A DNA stretch of 24,941 nt from Candidatus Omnitrophota bacterium (GCA_028714595.1 JAQTMD010000003.1:1-24941); one strand, 5' to 3'. Shown: positions 1 through 7,489, numbered from the stretch's first letter. The notes: generated by a model not told the origin, from the letters alone. A program made the numbers and translations.

Positions 1-116
1 ATCTGGGGAAGGCGCAGATGGAGACCGGGTTCGAAGGAGGGCCGGTCGTGGTAAAAGAATCCAGGATCACGGTCGATGAACAGGGCCGGATAACCGAATG
101 GGGTGATATACGCTGA
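1..116 (+). CDS. C-terminal end of an unidentified protein (partial)
   Basis: One frame is open from the left edge of the window to a TGA at 114-116, giving the last 37 or so residues of a protein that begins outside the window. The visible tail is polar and Gly/Val-rich and ends in GRITEWGDIR; I do not recognise it. The stop shares one base with the ATG of the next gene (TGATG), the spacing expected for translational coupling, so this protein is probably made with the downstream barrel protein and may belong to the same surface system. Nothing here allows a function to be named. Confidence 0.5.
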   Translation, partial: LGKAQMETGFEGGPVVVKESRITVDEQGRITEWGDIR

Positions 117-2923
117 TGGCCCGACGCATCTTCATCCTGTTCGTGTTGGTGAGCCTTATCGCGGCCCAGACGCAATCCGCGCACGCGTACTACATGACCT
201 GCGAGATCCTCCTTGAATCAGGCATTAAATATTATAATACCGGAAGATACGAACTTGCCTTACAGGAATTCAAGAAGGCCCTGATCGCCAATCCTGACTT
301 TACGCCTGCCCGGGAATACATCGATCTTATAACGGGTCAACCCGCAACAGAGCCCGCCCCGGGACAAACCCCGCAGCAGGAGATATTGACCGAACCGCAG
401 CAACCTTCGCAAGAGCGCGCCCCTGCCGTCTTCCCCAAAGAACAGGCAGTCTTTGAGGCGCTTGAGCGTTTCGAACAACCCGCCGGGGAGCCCGGGCCGT
501 CCGGCGCGACGGGGCAGGCCCCGGCGCCATCGTACGGCCAGGCTCTTTCCCCGGCTGCCCGGCAGCTCATCCGCATGGAAGAACAGGGTGATCCCGGAGT
601 GCAGGTCAGGATCGAGAAACAGAAATCCATCGTCATCCAGGGCAGACGCATCGCCCGGTACCTTGCGGTCTCGCCGGATATCGTTTTGATCTCGCAAGCC
701 TCTGCCGACGAACTGGTCGTCGAAGGCGCGAACTACGGCTCAACCTATGTCCATGTCTGGGATGAGAATGGCAGGAGGACGTTCAGTTTTATCGTCGTCC
801 CCAGAAAAATCCCCGGGCCGACGTACGATGAATTGCTGCGCACGCAGGAAGAGCACGCGAGGAATTTCAAACTGCGCTACAGCGTTGACTGGTCGGCGTT
901 CGAGGACGGCGAAGACTTTGAGACCCTCTCGCGCGCCTATTACCTGTACACCCATTCCCTGAGCATTACGGGCGACACCCCGTACGGCGTATTTGATTCT
1001 TCGCTCCTTGTCCAGCAGTTCAACGGCCAGGATAGACCCGCGTCTTTTACGCTCGGCCTTGAACAGGGCTCATGGAATCGTTTCAAAGGTTTTTCCATCC
1101 GCGCCTTTGATTTCACCCCGTCATTCTCGAATATGTCGTTCCCCGGCGCTTTCCTGCGCGGCGCGCAATTCGCTTCACCCGTTGCCGGCGGGGCCTTCGA
1201 TTATACCGTTTTCTGGGGACGAGAACAGTCCTCCGGCTTCATGGGCTCGTATCTTTCGCCTGAGTATATCCAAACGCGGGATGCATATTTGAGCGGAGCG
1301 AACATCAGCTTTACCCCCGCGCAGGGGCAGAGATACGCGTTCTCCCTCTTACACGGCTACGGCAGCGACCGGGACCCGGCCCTGGATTCGTACGGCTACG
1401 ATGCCAAGGCGCAGTATTCCCTGGGCCAGTTCGGCCTCAACTTCGAATCGGCGTTTGACGGCGAGAATTTCGCCAGCCAGGCAGGGGCGACCTTTGTCGG
1501 CACCGCCATGCAGGTAACGCAGGAGTTCCGGGATATCGCTGCAGAGTTCCACACCATGACCGGCATAGGCTGGCGCGCGGGCGAACTGGGGTCGCTGACG
1601 TCGCTGGTCATCCGCCCGATGCAGAATCTCGACATCACTTCAAGCCTTGATGTCTTTCGTGACAGGCTGTATCCCAACCCCGAGGACGAAAACAGGTGGA
1701 ACCAGGATTTTTACATCGATTCGACCCTGTACGTCGACCCGTTGACCCGTGTCCGCATCGATTATACCCTCTTAAACGACCTCGGCAGGCTTACGCCCCT
1801 GCGTTCGCATAACGCGGGACTCGGGCTGTACCGGACCTTTGATCTGATTAAGCGCATCTCGACCTATGCGACGTACCGCTTTCAAGACAACACCAATTTC
1901 GTTTCTGAGAACAGCGGTTATACGAACGATAAGGCGCTGCTCGGACTGCGCCTGGAACTGATACACGATCTGTATTACTTCTTGAGCCAGGAATTCAACT
2001 GGACGCGCCGTAAAGAGACACAAGAGAAGGCCCACCCGCGCGCGATGGAGACGGGCCTTGACTGGACCGGCCGGATCGACCGCACCCCGTTCTTTTCTAC
2101 GATGCGCCTGGTATACCGCGATGAGGAAGACACCGGATCGCCGGTCAGTTTCCTGGCCGGGCAGGACTATCTTGAATGGTACGGGGAATTATCCTACCGT
2201 CCGAGACCGGAAGTAGAGGCATACTGCTCCAGCCGCCTGCGCAGGATCTGGCCTCAGGACCCGGCACGGAGCGCCCGGGCGGAATGGGACATCAGGGCCG
2301 GAATGCGTTATCTCTGGGATACGGGCATGCGCTGGGAGCCGGTCGGCATGATCGAAGGTTTTGTCTTCAAGGATTATAACTTTGACGGCATCAAACAGGG
2401 CGACGAACCGGCCGTAAGCGGAGTCCTGATACGGATGGGTAAGGACAAATTCCGCACCAGCAACGAACACGGTTACTACCTGTTCCCCGCGGTCAAGGCC
2501 AGAAAAACCACGGTACAGATAGACGCTTCGACGATCCCCGCCAATTTTACCCTCACCACGCCTGCGACGCGACCGGTGGGGATCGTTCAGTCGGGGATAT
2601 GCCGGGTTGATTTCGGCGTTGCCTCAAGAACCGAGATCACCGGCATGATCTTTGAGGATGTCGACCTCAACGATAAGTTCAGCGCAGGCGATAAGCCGAT
2701 CAAAGGAGCAAGCGTCACCCTGGAAAACGGCGTTATCGCGACCACCGACAGCCTGGGCAAGTACGTCATCAACAAAGTAAACGCAGGCAGCCATAAACTC
2801 TCGCTTGACCTGCGCAAACTTCCGCCCGAATACATCCCTACCGTCAGCATCTTCAAGGACGTGGAACTCCTGGAAGGCGCCAGTTTCGTCTACAATTTTC
2901 CCCTGAAGAAAGTCAAAAAATAA
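116..2923 (+). CDS. Exported TPR / pilus-N-domain / beta-barrel / SdrD-B-like outer-membrane protein
   Basis: A 935-residue protein with a signal peptide (about 1-24, ending AHA). One TPR-like helical pair follows (about 28-72), then a Pro/Gln/Ala-rich linker (73-155). Residues about 160-228 resemble the short N-terminal domain of pilus-assembly secretins (T2SS-T3SS_pil_N type): a K-S-x-V-I strand, then V-E-G-x-N-Y-G-S-T and V-H-V-W-D. Residues about 250-740 alternate aromatic and polar positions with short turns (DVFRDRLYPNP, YRFQDNTNF), as in an outer-membrane beta-barrel. Residues 744-840 and 843-935 are two SdrD-B/Cna-B-like domains with the F-x-D-x-(N/D)-x-(N/D)-G/K calcium-type opening. 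A usher-like or surface-export role is inference. The start overlaps the upstream stop by one base, which supports it. The gene runs towards a shared terminator hairpin. Confidence 0.75.
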   Translation: MARRIFILFVLVSLIAAQTQSAHAYYMTCEILLESGIKYYNTGRYELALQEFKKALIANPDFTPAREYIDLITGQPATEPAPGQTPQQEILTEPQQPSQERAPAVFPKEQAVFEALERFEQPAGEPGPSGATGQAPAPSYGQALSPAARQLIRMEEQGDPGVQVRIEKQKSIVIQGRRIARYLAVSPDIVLISQASADELVVEGANYGSTYVHVWDENGRRTFSFIVVPRKIPGPTYDELLRTQEEHARNFKLRYSVDWSAFEDGEDFETLSRAYYLYTHSLSITGDTPYGVFDSSLLVQQFNGQDRPASFTLGLEQGSWNRFKGFSIRAFDFTPSFSNMSFPGAFLRGAQFASPVAGGAFDYTVFWGREQSSGFMGSYLSPEYIQTRDAYLSGANISFTPAQGQRYAFSLLHGYGSDRDPALDSYGYDAKAQYSLGQFGLNFESAFDGENFASQAGATFVGTAMQVTQEFRDIAAEFHTMTGIGWRAGELGSLTSLVIRPMQNLDITSSLDVFRDRLYPNPEDENRWNQDFYIDSTLYVDPLTRVRIDYTLLNDLGRLTPLRSHNAGLGLYRTFDLIKRISTYATYRFQDNTNFVSENSGYTNDKALLGLRLELIHDLYYFLSQEFNWTRRKETQEKAHPRAMETGLDWTGRIDRTPFFSTMRLVYRDEEDTGSPVSFLAGQDYLEWYGELSYRPRPEVEAYCSSRLRRIWPQDPARSARAEWDIRAGMRYLWDTGMRWEPVGMIEGFVFKDYNFDGIKQGDEPAVSGVLIRMGKDKFRTSNEHGYYLFPAVKARKTTVQIDASTIPANFTLTTPATRPVGIVQSGICRVDFGVASRTEITGMIFEDVDLNDKFSAGDKPIKGASVTLENGVIATTDSLGKYVINKVNAGSHKLSLDLRKLPPEYIPTVSIFKDVELLEGASFVYNFPLKKVKK

Positions 2924-2953
2924 AAAAGCCGACCCCTTTAAAAGGATGTCGGC
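2915..2953 (-). terminator. Intrinsic terminator of the minus-strand unit
   Basis: The stem GCCGAC/GTCGGC (2928-2933 with 2948-2953), extended by an inner CCTTT/AAAGG pairing, is followed on the minus strand by a T-rich run (complement of 2915-2927). It is a clear terminator for the exported small protein at 2978-3304. The convergent + strand gene ends just before the stem and may use the same hairpin, but it lacks a T run on that side. Confidence 0.75.
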
Positions 2954-2977
2954 CGAGAAACTCTCCCCGTCCCGGTA

Positions 2978-3304
2978 TTACCTGCTGTAGATCGTCTTTA
3001 CCAGTACCGTCTGCGTTCCCCTCGTGGTCTCGATTTCTTCTTCCTGTCTCTGTCCCTCAGAATCTTCCCTGTCTTCCTGCGGCTGTCCGGTTTCGAGTCC
3101 GTCGTCCAGCTCCTGCTTCGGTTCCACAAAGGCTGTCTGTTGCTGCCCCACGGTCTCCTGCTCCACCATCGGCGCATTGACCCCCGGGATAGCAGGGATA
3201 GTGCATGATATCCGCACGCGCACGCTGTCTGCGGCAAAACCGGAGACAGCGCTGCTTACGATACAGAGCATGACGACGCTTGCGGATATGACATGCCTAT
3301 CCAT
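2978..3304 (-). CDS. Small exported Gln/Glu-rich protein, function unknown
   Basis: A 108-residue protein with a clear signal peptide (about 1-25, hydrophobic core then GFAA). A short hydrophobic strand-like segment follows (VRVRISCTIPAIPG), then a low-complexity acidic, Gln-rich tail (about 47-95) and a short basic end. There is a plausible Shine-Dalgarno AAGGGG five bases before the ATG. No family is recognised. It is the second gene of the minus-strand unit behind the c-di-GMP riboswitch and converges with the barrel protein, so a surface or periplasmic structural role is possible but unproven. The 122-bp gap upstream holds imperfect repeats described separately. Confidence 0.65.
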   Translation of the reverse strand: MDRHVISASVVMLCIVSSAVSGFAADSVRVRISCTIPAIPGVNAPMVEQETVGQQQTAFVEPKQELDDGLETGQPQEDREDSEGQRQEEEIETTRGTQTVLVKTIYSR

Positions 3305-3319
3305 GGTATCCCCTTAGCC

Positions 3320-3446
3320 TTCCGTGGCTGGCGGTGTTTCTTCAAATCCCTCCGGGCAACCGACCCTTCCTTCGCGACTCTACCGTGGCAGGTGAAACTT
3401 ATTTCCCTCCGGGGGAACGTTCTATGCTAACCCTCCCGTGGCAGGT
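3320..3446. repeat. Three imperfect direct repeats around CCGTGGCaGGtg
   Basis: On the + strand the core CCGTGGC(A/T)GG recurs at 3322-3331, 3383-3392 and 3436-3445. The first two copies are also followed at similar distance by TCCCTCCGGG (3347-3356 and 3404-3413). One copy lies in the last codons of the ribbon-helix-helix-like gene; the other two fill the gap before the exported small protein. Function is unknown: the block may be a structured intercistronic RNA or decayed duplications of the gene's 3' end. Confidence 0.45.
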
Positions 3447-3693
3447 GGGTATCTTCCATATGCTGCAGGCTTTGCATGATCTTTTGCTCAAGGTCCCGCT
3501 GGTCCTTGAGGTTCTCGCCGCTGATGTTCAGGCCCTTGAGTATATCCACGAGCCAGGCGATAAGCCTCGCCCTGGAAAGCTTTGTCCCCGCGGTAAAGAG
3601 GGCGTCTTTACCCAGCTTATCCAGGAAATCAACCTCATCCCTGTTCAGGAACGTCACGACCCTCTGGTTCTTTTCATGAAGTTTCTCGTCCAT
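3427..3693 (-). CDS. Small ribbon-helix-helix-like protein
   Basis: An 88-residue protein with the layout of a CopG/Arc-type DNA-binding fold. A short basic N-terminus leads to a beta-strand (RVVTFLN, about 11-17), a first helix (RDEVDFLDKLGKDAL), a Gly-x-Lys turn and a second helix starting SRARLIAWLVDIL. A polar helical tail follows (about 60-80). The Shine-Dalgarno GGAGGT five bases before the ATG fixes the start. It is the first gene after the c-di-GMP-I riboswitch and its terminator on the minus strand, so it is probably made only when the terminator is read through. The RHH assignment rests on pattern, not on a search; a protein-protein adaptor with the same helix layout cannot be excluded. 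Confidence 0.65.
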   Translation of the reverse strand: MDEKLHEKNQRVVTFLNRDEVDFLDKLGKDALFTAGTKLSRARLIAWLVDILKGLNISGENLKDQRDLEQKIMQSLQHMEDTHLPREG

Positions 3694-3767
3694 GAGTTAC
3701 CTCCGCTTTATCTTCTGCTGGTTCGCTTTCGGCAACCGCTCAATAAAAAACCCCAGCCTACACGTCG

Positions 3768-3820
3768 GCCTGCCGCATTGATCGCAGCCTGATTAAACAG
3801 GCGCACTGCGTGCGGCAGGC
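3768..3820. repeat. Large palindrome in the leader of the minus-strand unit
   Basis: Perfect 10-bp arms GCCTGCCGCA (3768-3777) and TGCGGCAGGC (3811-3820) enclose a second nested stem CGCAGCCTG (3783-3791) / CAGG plus CTGCG (3798-3801, 3806-3810). On the minus strand a T6 run (complement of 3745-3750) lies 17 bases beyond the stem, too far for a normal terminator. It sits between the riboswitch terminator and the ATG of the ribbon-helix-helix-like gene. Confidence 0.6.
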
Positions 3821-3843
3821 GGGCAAACATAAGCTAGGGCAAA

Positions 3844-3874
3844 CTAAAAAACCCTAAAGGCTCCTTTAGGGTTT
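3844..3874 (-). terminator. Intrinsic terminator, expression platform of the riboswitch
   Basis: A 12-bp stem with arms AAACCCTAAAGG and CCTTTAGGGTTT (3849-3860, 3863-3874) is followed on the minus strand by TTTTTTAG. It begins 17 bases after the last base of the aptamer, the usual position for a transcriptional expression platform. Confidence 0.85.
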
Positions 3875-3891
3875 GTGCGGATCTCCCCTTT

Positions 3892-3961
3892 GGCAGAGCA
3901 GCCGCCCGATGAACGGGCCTGTCTCTTTGCGCCCTAGCATTACTGCTAGTTTGCCTTTATC
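3892..3961 (-). ncRNA. Cyclic-di-GMP-I (GEMM) riboswitch aptamer
   Basis: Read on the minus strand: GATAAAGGCAAAC, then P2 CTAGCA closed by a GTAA (GNRA) tetraloop and TGCTAG, then GGCGCAAAG, then a P3 hairpin (AGAGACAG-GCCCG / CGGGC-GGCTGCTCT), ending TGCC, which can pair with the opening GGCA to form P1. The GGCAAA and CGCAAAG blocks flanking a GNRA-capped P2 are the signature of the class I c-di-GMP riboswitch. The P3 arm is short. A promoter lies about 40 bases upstream and a strong terminator immediately downstream. Whether ligand turns the gene on or off cannot be read with confidence. Confidence 0.85.
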
Positions 3962-4005
3962 AGTAGGACTACCTAATTGTCAATTTGGCGTTGCTTCCAT
4001 AAAGA

Positions 4006-4033
4006 AGTATAGCATACTTTTTGCAAATTTCAA
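4006..4033 (-). promoter_or_regulatory. Sigma-70-type promoter of the riboswitch unit
   Basis: Minus-strand -35 TTGAAA (4028-4033), 16-bp spacer, -10 TATACT (4006-4011). The predicted transcript starts near 3999, upstream of the complete aptamer. A TTGACA further downstream (3978-3983) would start inside the aptamer and was not preferred. Confidence 0.6.
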
Positions 4034-4087
4034 GGGTAGCAAATGCGAAAAGTGCAAAAAGGCCGTACAGCACAGGCGTTCGCAGGG

Positions 4088-7000
4088 CTATTCCAGGAAT
4101 ACGTCGATCGAGCTGATCTTGCGCTGGCGGATGCGCAGGGCCTGGGGTGCCGGCACCGTATCAGAGTCAAATTCGAAAACCGTCCCCTGGCAGTCTTTGA
4201 GGATGACCCGTACGGGCCGCACCGCGTCCGTACCAAAAGTGTTTTTGCGCCGGGGGTTATGGTAGGTAACGGTTGTCGAACCCAGGAATTTGAACGAATA
4301 CGTCTTGGCCTTCGGGTCAAACAGCCATCCCGCGAGCACCGGAGCGAACACAAGACAGAGCTCATGCTTCTGGCTGAGGAGGAACGGTTTTTTACCTATA
4401 TTCATATGCAGCCACATCTGGAGGAATTCGACCGTGGACCCGGAGAGGCGCGCCACAAAGCCGTTTCCGCGCAACGCCGGGTAGGGGAATGCGCTGGAGA
4501 CGACGAATGAAGAGTTCTCGAGGATACTGCGGCCGTAGGTCTCGGGTTTCTGGAAGGGGATGAGCGCGTTCTTGAAATCCTTGTAGAACTCGTCATAGAG
4601 ACCGTGCTCAAGGATCTCCAGGAGATACTTGTATTCCATGTGCAGCCACACTGACTCGTTCTCGAGCCAGCCGGGGGTAAACGCCAGGCAGCGGCCGAGC
4701 TCTTCAGGCATGCCGGCCAGAGGCGCAGTCACCTTGTACATCGCCAGTTTCTTATCGTACTGGGGGCTGCTCTTCGTGGCGTCGTAGATCTCTTTGGCAT
4801 GCGCATGGTCTTCGGTTAATCGAAGGGCATGGACCTGCGCCTCAAGGAAGGGGACCACCTGCTCCTGCTCGAACTTTATCGGCCGGGCATACGCGTTGTC
4901 CTCGAGTTCGAATTCCGAGACCCGGTTGATAAAATACCCGCAGTACAGCGGTTTGTCCTTGTATCGCGAACCCTGCAGGCCGCGGTCGAGCTTGGCAAGC
5001 GCGCTATCCAGGACGCGCACGGCATCGGCGGCAAGAAGCTCGTTCTCACGGCCGCTCACCCCGAATTTGATCTTCTCGCGGTACGCCTCTTTCAGGCTGT
5101 AGCTTTTGTCCCAATAGCTAAAATCGCGGTCAGGGGCATTGCCGTTCAGATTTTCTTCCACGAGTCCGATGACTGCCATGAGGAATTCGTAGACCTCCGA
5201 GCTTACATAGAACTTTTCCACCCGGGTCTTTGCCAGCGTGTCCTTGATAAAGAGACAGAGGCGTTTGAGCTCAAAGGTCTCGCAGGCTGAAGAACCGAAC
5301 AGTGCAGGCAGGCCGTTCAAGGCGTCAAACCAGTTCGGCTTGTCCGCTTCCATCTCAACGCCCACGCCAAAAGGGTCAAGGCTGGCGAGCTTGTTCGCCA
5401 GAAGACAGAAGAGCATGTTGACCAGCGTCGTGGTATAGATCGGGCCCTTGCCGTACTCTGCGCGGACCGCATGACGCCGGCAGGTGCGGGCATTGATCAT
5501 CATTTTCTTTTCTTCGTTGACGACCACCGAATGCAGCTGCTTGGGCACTCCGTCAAGGAGGATGTATTTTTCGCGCCGCGGCCGGACTACGTGCCAGTTG
5601 TCGAAGAAGGTAAAGGCTTTTTTGTCGAAGACCAGCTCCTTGAGATTCTCAGGGTAAATGCCCAGGTAGCTTTCCAGCAAATCAAGATTGTAGTGCCAGT
5701 GGTCGGTCCAGAACCCTTCACCGTGGTCTGCCTCGGGGTTCTTGGTCGAACAGGAGAACAGGGCATCCAGGAATTCATCCGGCGCCATTGATATCTTGAT
5801 CCTGCGCTCCTCCAGGAACATCATCACCTGACCGGGAGTGAAAGGTTTTTCCAACAACCCCAGGATCAGTTCCATATCCCGGGAGGCGATATTTCCCTTC
5901 AGCCTCTGAGAGAAGGCTTCGGCGTCATTCAGACTGAAGGTCGCGCCTTTGACGATCAGGGGATTGAAGCCGTCAAGCTGCAGAAGGTTCAGGAACGTGA
6001 CGATATTGAAATCTTTGATCTGGGGATGGAACCAGACGTCGCAGCGGCGGTTCTGGTTCATGTCGCGGTAATTGCCGTTACCCTGCGAGAAGTAAGTCGG
6101 CTGGATCTGGAACTTGTTGTAATCGCGCTCAAGGTCGCCGTGTTTGCGTGAATACAGGTAAAAGACGGACGGGGCCTTTTGAGCATTGAAGACGATGGGG
6201 GTACCGCCGCGCATCACATTATCGAGGTATGTCTGCTTGCAATAGTAGTCGAATTCCCATGAACTGGAGCGGGTCTCGATGTCCTGCTGCAGCCCTCTTA
6301 TCAATTGTTCGTTCTCTCGGTCTTTTCTGGAAAGATAGCCCGGGGAAAGTATCTTTTTTACCGCCGAAGAGTTCAGGAGTTCCCGGTCGCGGCAGTTGCC
6401 GACCACCGTATAGAACTTTTTTTCCTCGCCGGCATTCAACTTCAGGTCGAGCAGGAGGAATCCGCAGGGGGTCTTGCACTGCGTCTGCTGGACCGAGGGG
6501 TATTTAAAACGGGGCGTGGTTAAAAAGCGGCGGGGGCAGGCGAAATCATTGATGGGCCCGAAGATCACTTCAGGGTCGACGATAGGCCTGATCAGTTTCG
6601 CCTTTTTTCCCTGCTCGTGGAACCCGAGATAAAAATTGCCGCCTTTGACGTGGATGACATACGGCCGGTCGATGGGATCGACATTGACTTTGTAGAAAGG
6701 CACGCCCGTACCGAGATTCTCCACCCGCATCCATGCCTCGATGGTGCGGCTCAATTTTTTGAGGAACAGGTTGGCGATGCCGTAGGGCACGATGCGCGGC
6801 AGGCCGTCAAGCAGCTGGAGCGTGCGCTTTTTGCGCGAGCAGTTCTTGATGGTCACGATGCGCACCAGGCCGGCAAAATCTTCCTGCGGAATGGTAAAAT
6901 ACTCGACGTTCGTCTTCAGGCCCAGCGTCTTGTTGGTTTCCTCGAGCTTGAGGTCATAGGAAGTCATGGACATCCGGTTCTGCAGATCGCAGGCCATCGA

Positions 7001-7330
7001 GGTAAAACCGTTGTGGAAGGGTTCGTAGAAGCTTGCCCGGGAGCCTTCCAAGACCTTGATAAAGGTACGAAAACCCAAAAGCGAGGTCTGCTGCCAGGCC
7101 TTGTTCGCCGGCTGGAATTCCAGAATGGCCCCGTCTTTACCGTCGGTGCCGAAGGAGTTTATGGCCTGGCCGCGGTTGACGTAAAAAACCCACATGGGAA
7201 TGCCGTATTTGCCTGCAATACCCGGAAAGAAATTCGCCAGGGGTTTTGCGGCATTAAAATTTTCGATGATAAATTCGCCCTGCTCGGTGAGATGATAGGC
7301 GACTTTTTTCTCTTTGAAGGTTTTGGACAT
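4088..7330 (-). CDS. GH94-like (cellobiose phosphorylase-related) glycosyl-family protein
   Basis: A 1080-residue protein with no signal peptide. The N-terminal ~350 residues look like the beta-sandwich domain of GH94-type phosphorylases (FGTDGKDGAILEFQPANKAW; VEYFTIPQEDFAGLVRIVTI). The middle (about 360-900) is alpha-helical and Trp/Tyr-rich, as in the (alpha/alpha)6 barrel, with G-F-W-T-D-H-W-H-Y near residues 539-547. A C-terminal beta-rich segment closes it. Family members phosphorolyse or build beta-glucosidic links; I cannot identify the catalytic acid here, so substrate and even activity are open. AAGGAG eight bases before the ATG supports the start. It is transcribed from a divergent promoter region shared with gatC and stands alone, with no clear terminator before the riboswitch unit on the same strand. 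Confidence 0.65.
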   Translation of the reverse strand: MSKTFKEKKVAYHLTEQGEFIIENFNAAKPLANFFPGIAGKYGIPMWVFYVNRGQAINSFGTDGKDGAILEFQPANKAWQQTSLLGFRTFIKVLEGSRASFYEPFHNGFTSMACDLQNRMSMTSYDLKLEETNKTLGLKTNVEYFTIPQEDFAGLVRIVTIKNCSRKKRTLQLLDGLPRIVPYGIANLFLKKLSRTIEAWMRVENLGTGVPFYKVNVDPIDRPYVIHVKGGNFYLGFHEQGKKAKLIRPIVDPEVIFGPINDFACPRRFLTTPRFKYPSVQQTQCKTPCGFLLLDLKLNAGEEKKFYTVVGNCRDRELLNSSAVKKILSPGYLSRKDRENEQLIRGLQQDIETRSSSWEFDYYCKQTYLDNVMRGGTPIVFNAQKAPSVFYLYSRKHGDLERDYNKFQIQPTYFSQGNGNYRDMNQNRRCDVWFHPQIKDFNIVTFLNLLQLDGFNPLIVKGATFSLNDAEAFSQRLKGNIASRDMELILGLLEKPFTPGQVMMFLEERRIKISMAPDEFLDALFSCSTKNPEADHGEGFWTDHWHYNLDLLESYLGIYPENLKELVFDKKAFTFFDNWHVVRPRREKYILLDGVPKQLHSVVVNEEKKMMINARTCRRHAVRAEYGKGPIYTTTLVNMLFCLLANKLASLDPFGVGVEMEADKPNWFDALNGLPALFGSSACETFELKRLCLFIKDTLAKTRVEKFYVSSEVYEFLMAVIGLVEENLNGNAPDRDFSYWDKSYSLKEAYREKIKFGVSGRENELLAADAVRVLDSALAKLDRGLQGSRYKDKPLYCGYFINRVSEFELEDNAYARPIKFEQEQVVPFLEAQVHALRLTEDHAHAKEIYDATKSSPQYDKKLAMYKVTAPLAGMPEELGRCLAFTPGWLENESVWLHMEYKYLLEILEHGLYDEFYKDFKNALIPFQKPETYGRSILENSSFVVSSAFPYPALRGNGFVARLSGSTVEFLQMWLHMNIGKKPFLLSQKHELCLVFAPVLAGWLFDPKAKTYSFKFLGSTTVTYHNPRRKNTFGTDAVRPVRVILKDCQGTVFEFDSDTVPAPQALRIRQRKISSIDVFLE

Positions 7331-7384
7331 TGATTGACTCCTTATATGTATCCTATCGATTTTTTGGGGCTTATTGACTCATTT

Positions 7385-7412
7385 ATTTTAGTCGTTTTAG
7401 CGCATTTGTCAA
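7385..7412 (-). promoter_or_regulatory. Promoter of the GH94-like gene
   Basis: Minus-strand -35 TTGACA (7407-7412), 16-bp spacer, -10 TAAAAT (7385-7390), about 55 bases before the ATG. Confidence 0.65.
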
Positions 7413-7420
7413 CCCGAAAC

Positions 7421-7453
7421 TACGACCTCGCAAACGCGACCTGCGAGGTCGTA
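7421..7453. repeat. 11-bp-arm palindrome between divergent promoters
   Basis: TACGACCTCGC (7421-7431) and GCGAGGTCGTA (7443-7453) are perfect inverted arms around an 11-base centre. It lies just upstream of the GH94-like gene's -35 and 36 bp upstream of the gatC -35. It could be an operator or a dispersed palindromic element; no T run follows on either strand, so it is not a terminator. Confidence 0.6.
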
Positions 7454-7489
7454 ATGACCGGACGAATTCATGGGACTCGCCTAAATTCT

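Noticed and set aside
3309..3450. Possible second c-di-GMP riboswitch, because AGCCACGG and CTAAGG resemble part of the GEMM P3 region
   Set aside because: The diagnostic GGCAAAC and GCAAAG blocks and a GNRA-capped P2 are missing.
3821..3875. + strand GEMM start, since GGGCAAAC occurs twice on that strand
   Set aside because: No following CGCAAAG block or P2 hairpin; the match is better explained as complement of the minus-strand aptamer.
4050..4087. Terminator after the GH94-like gene
   Set aside because: Only a 3-bp GCC/GGC stem precedes a short T run; too weak to call.
6617..7333. + strand open frame of 238 codons opposite the GH94-like gene
   Set aside because: Lies opposite a recognised protein with a good start; no family features in the product.
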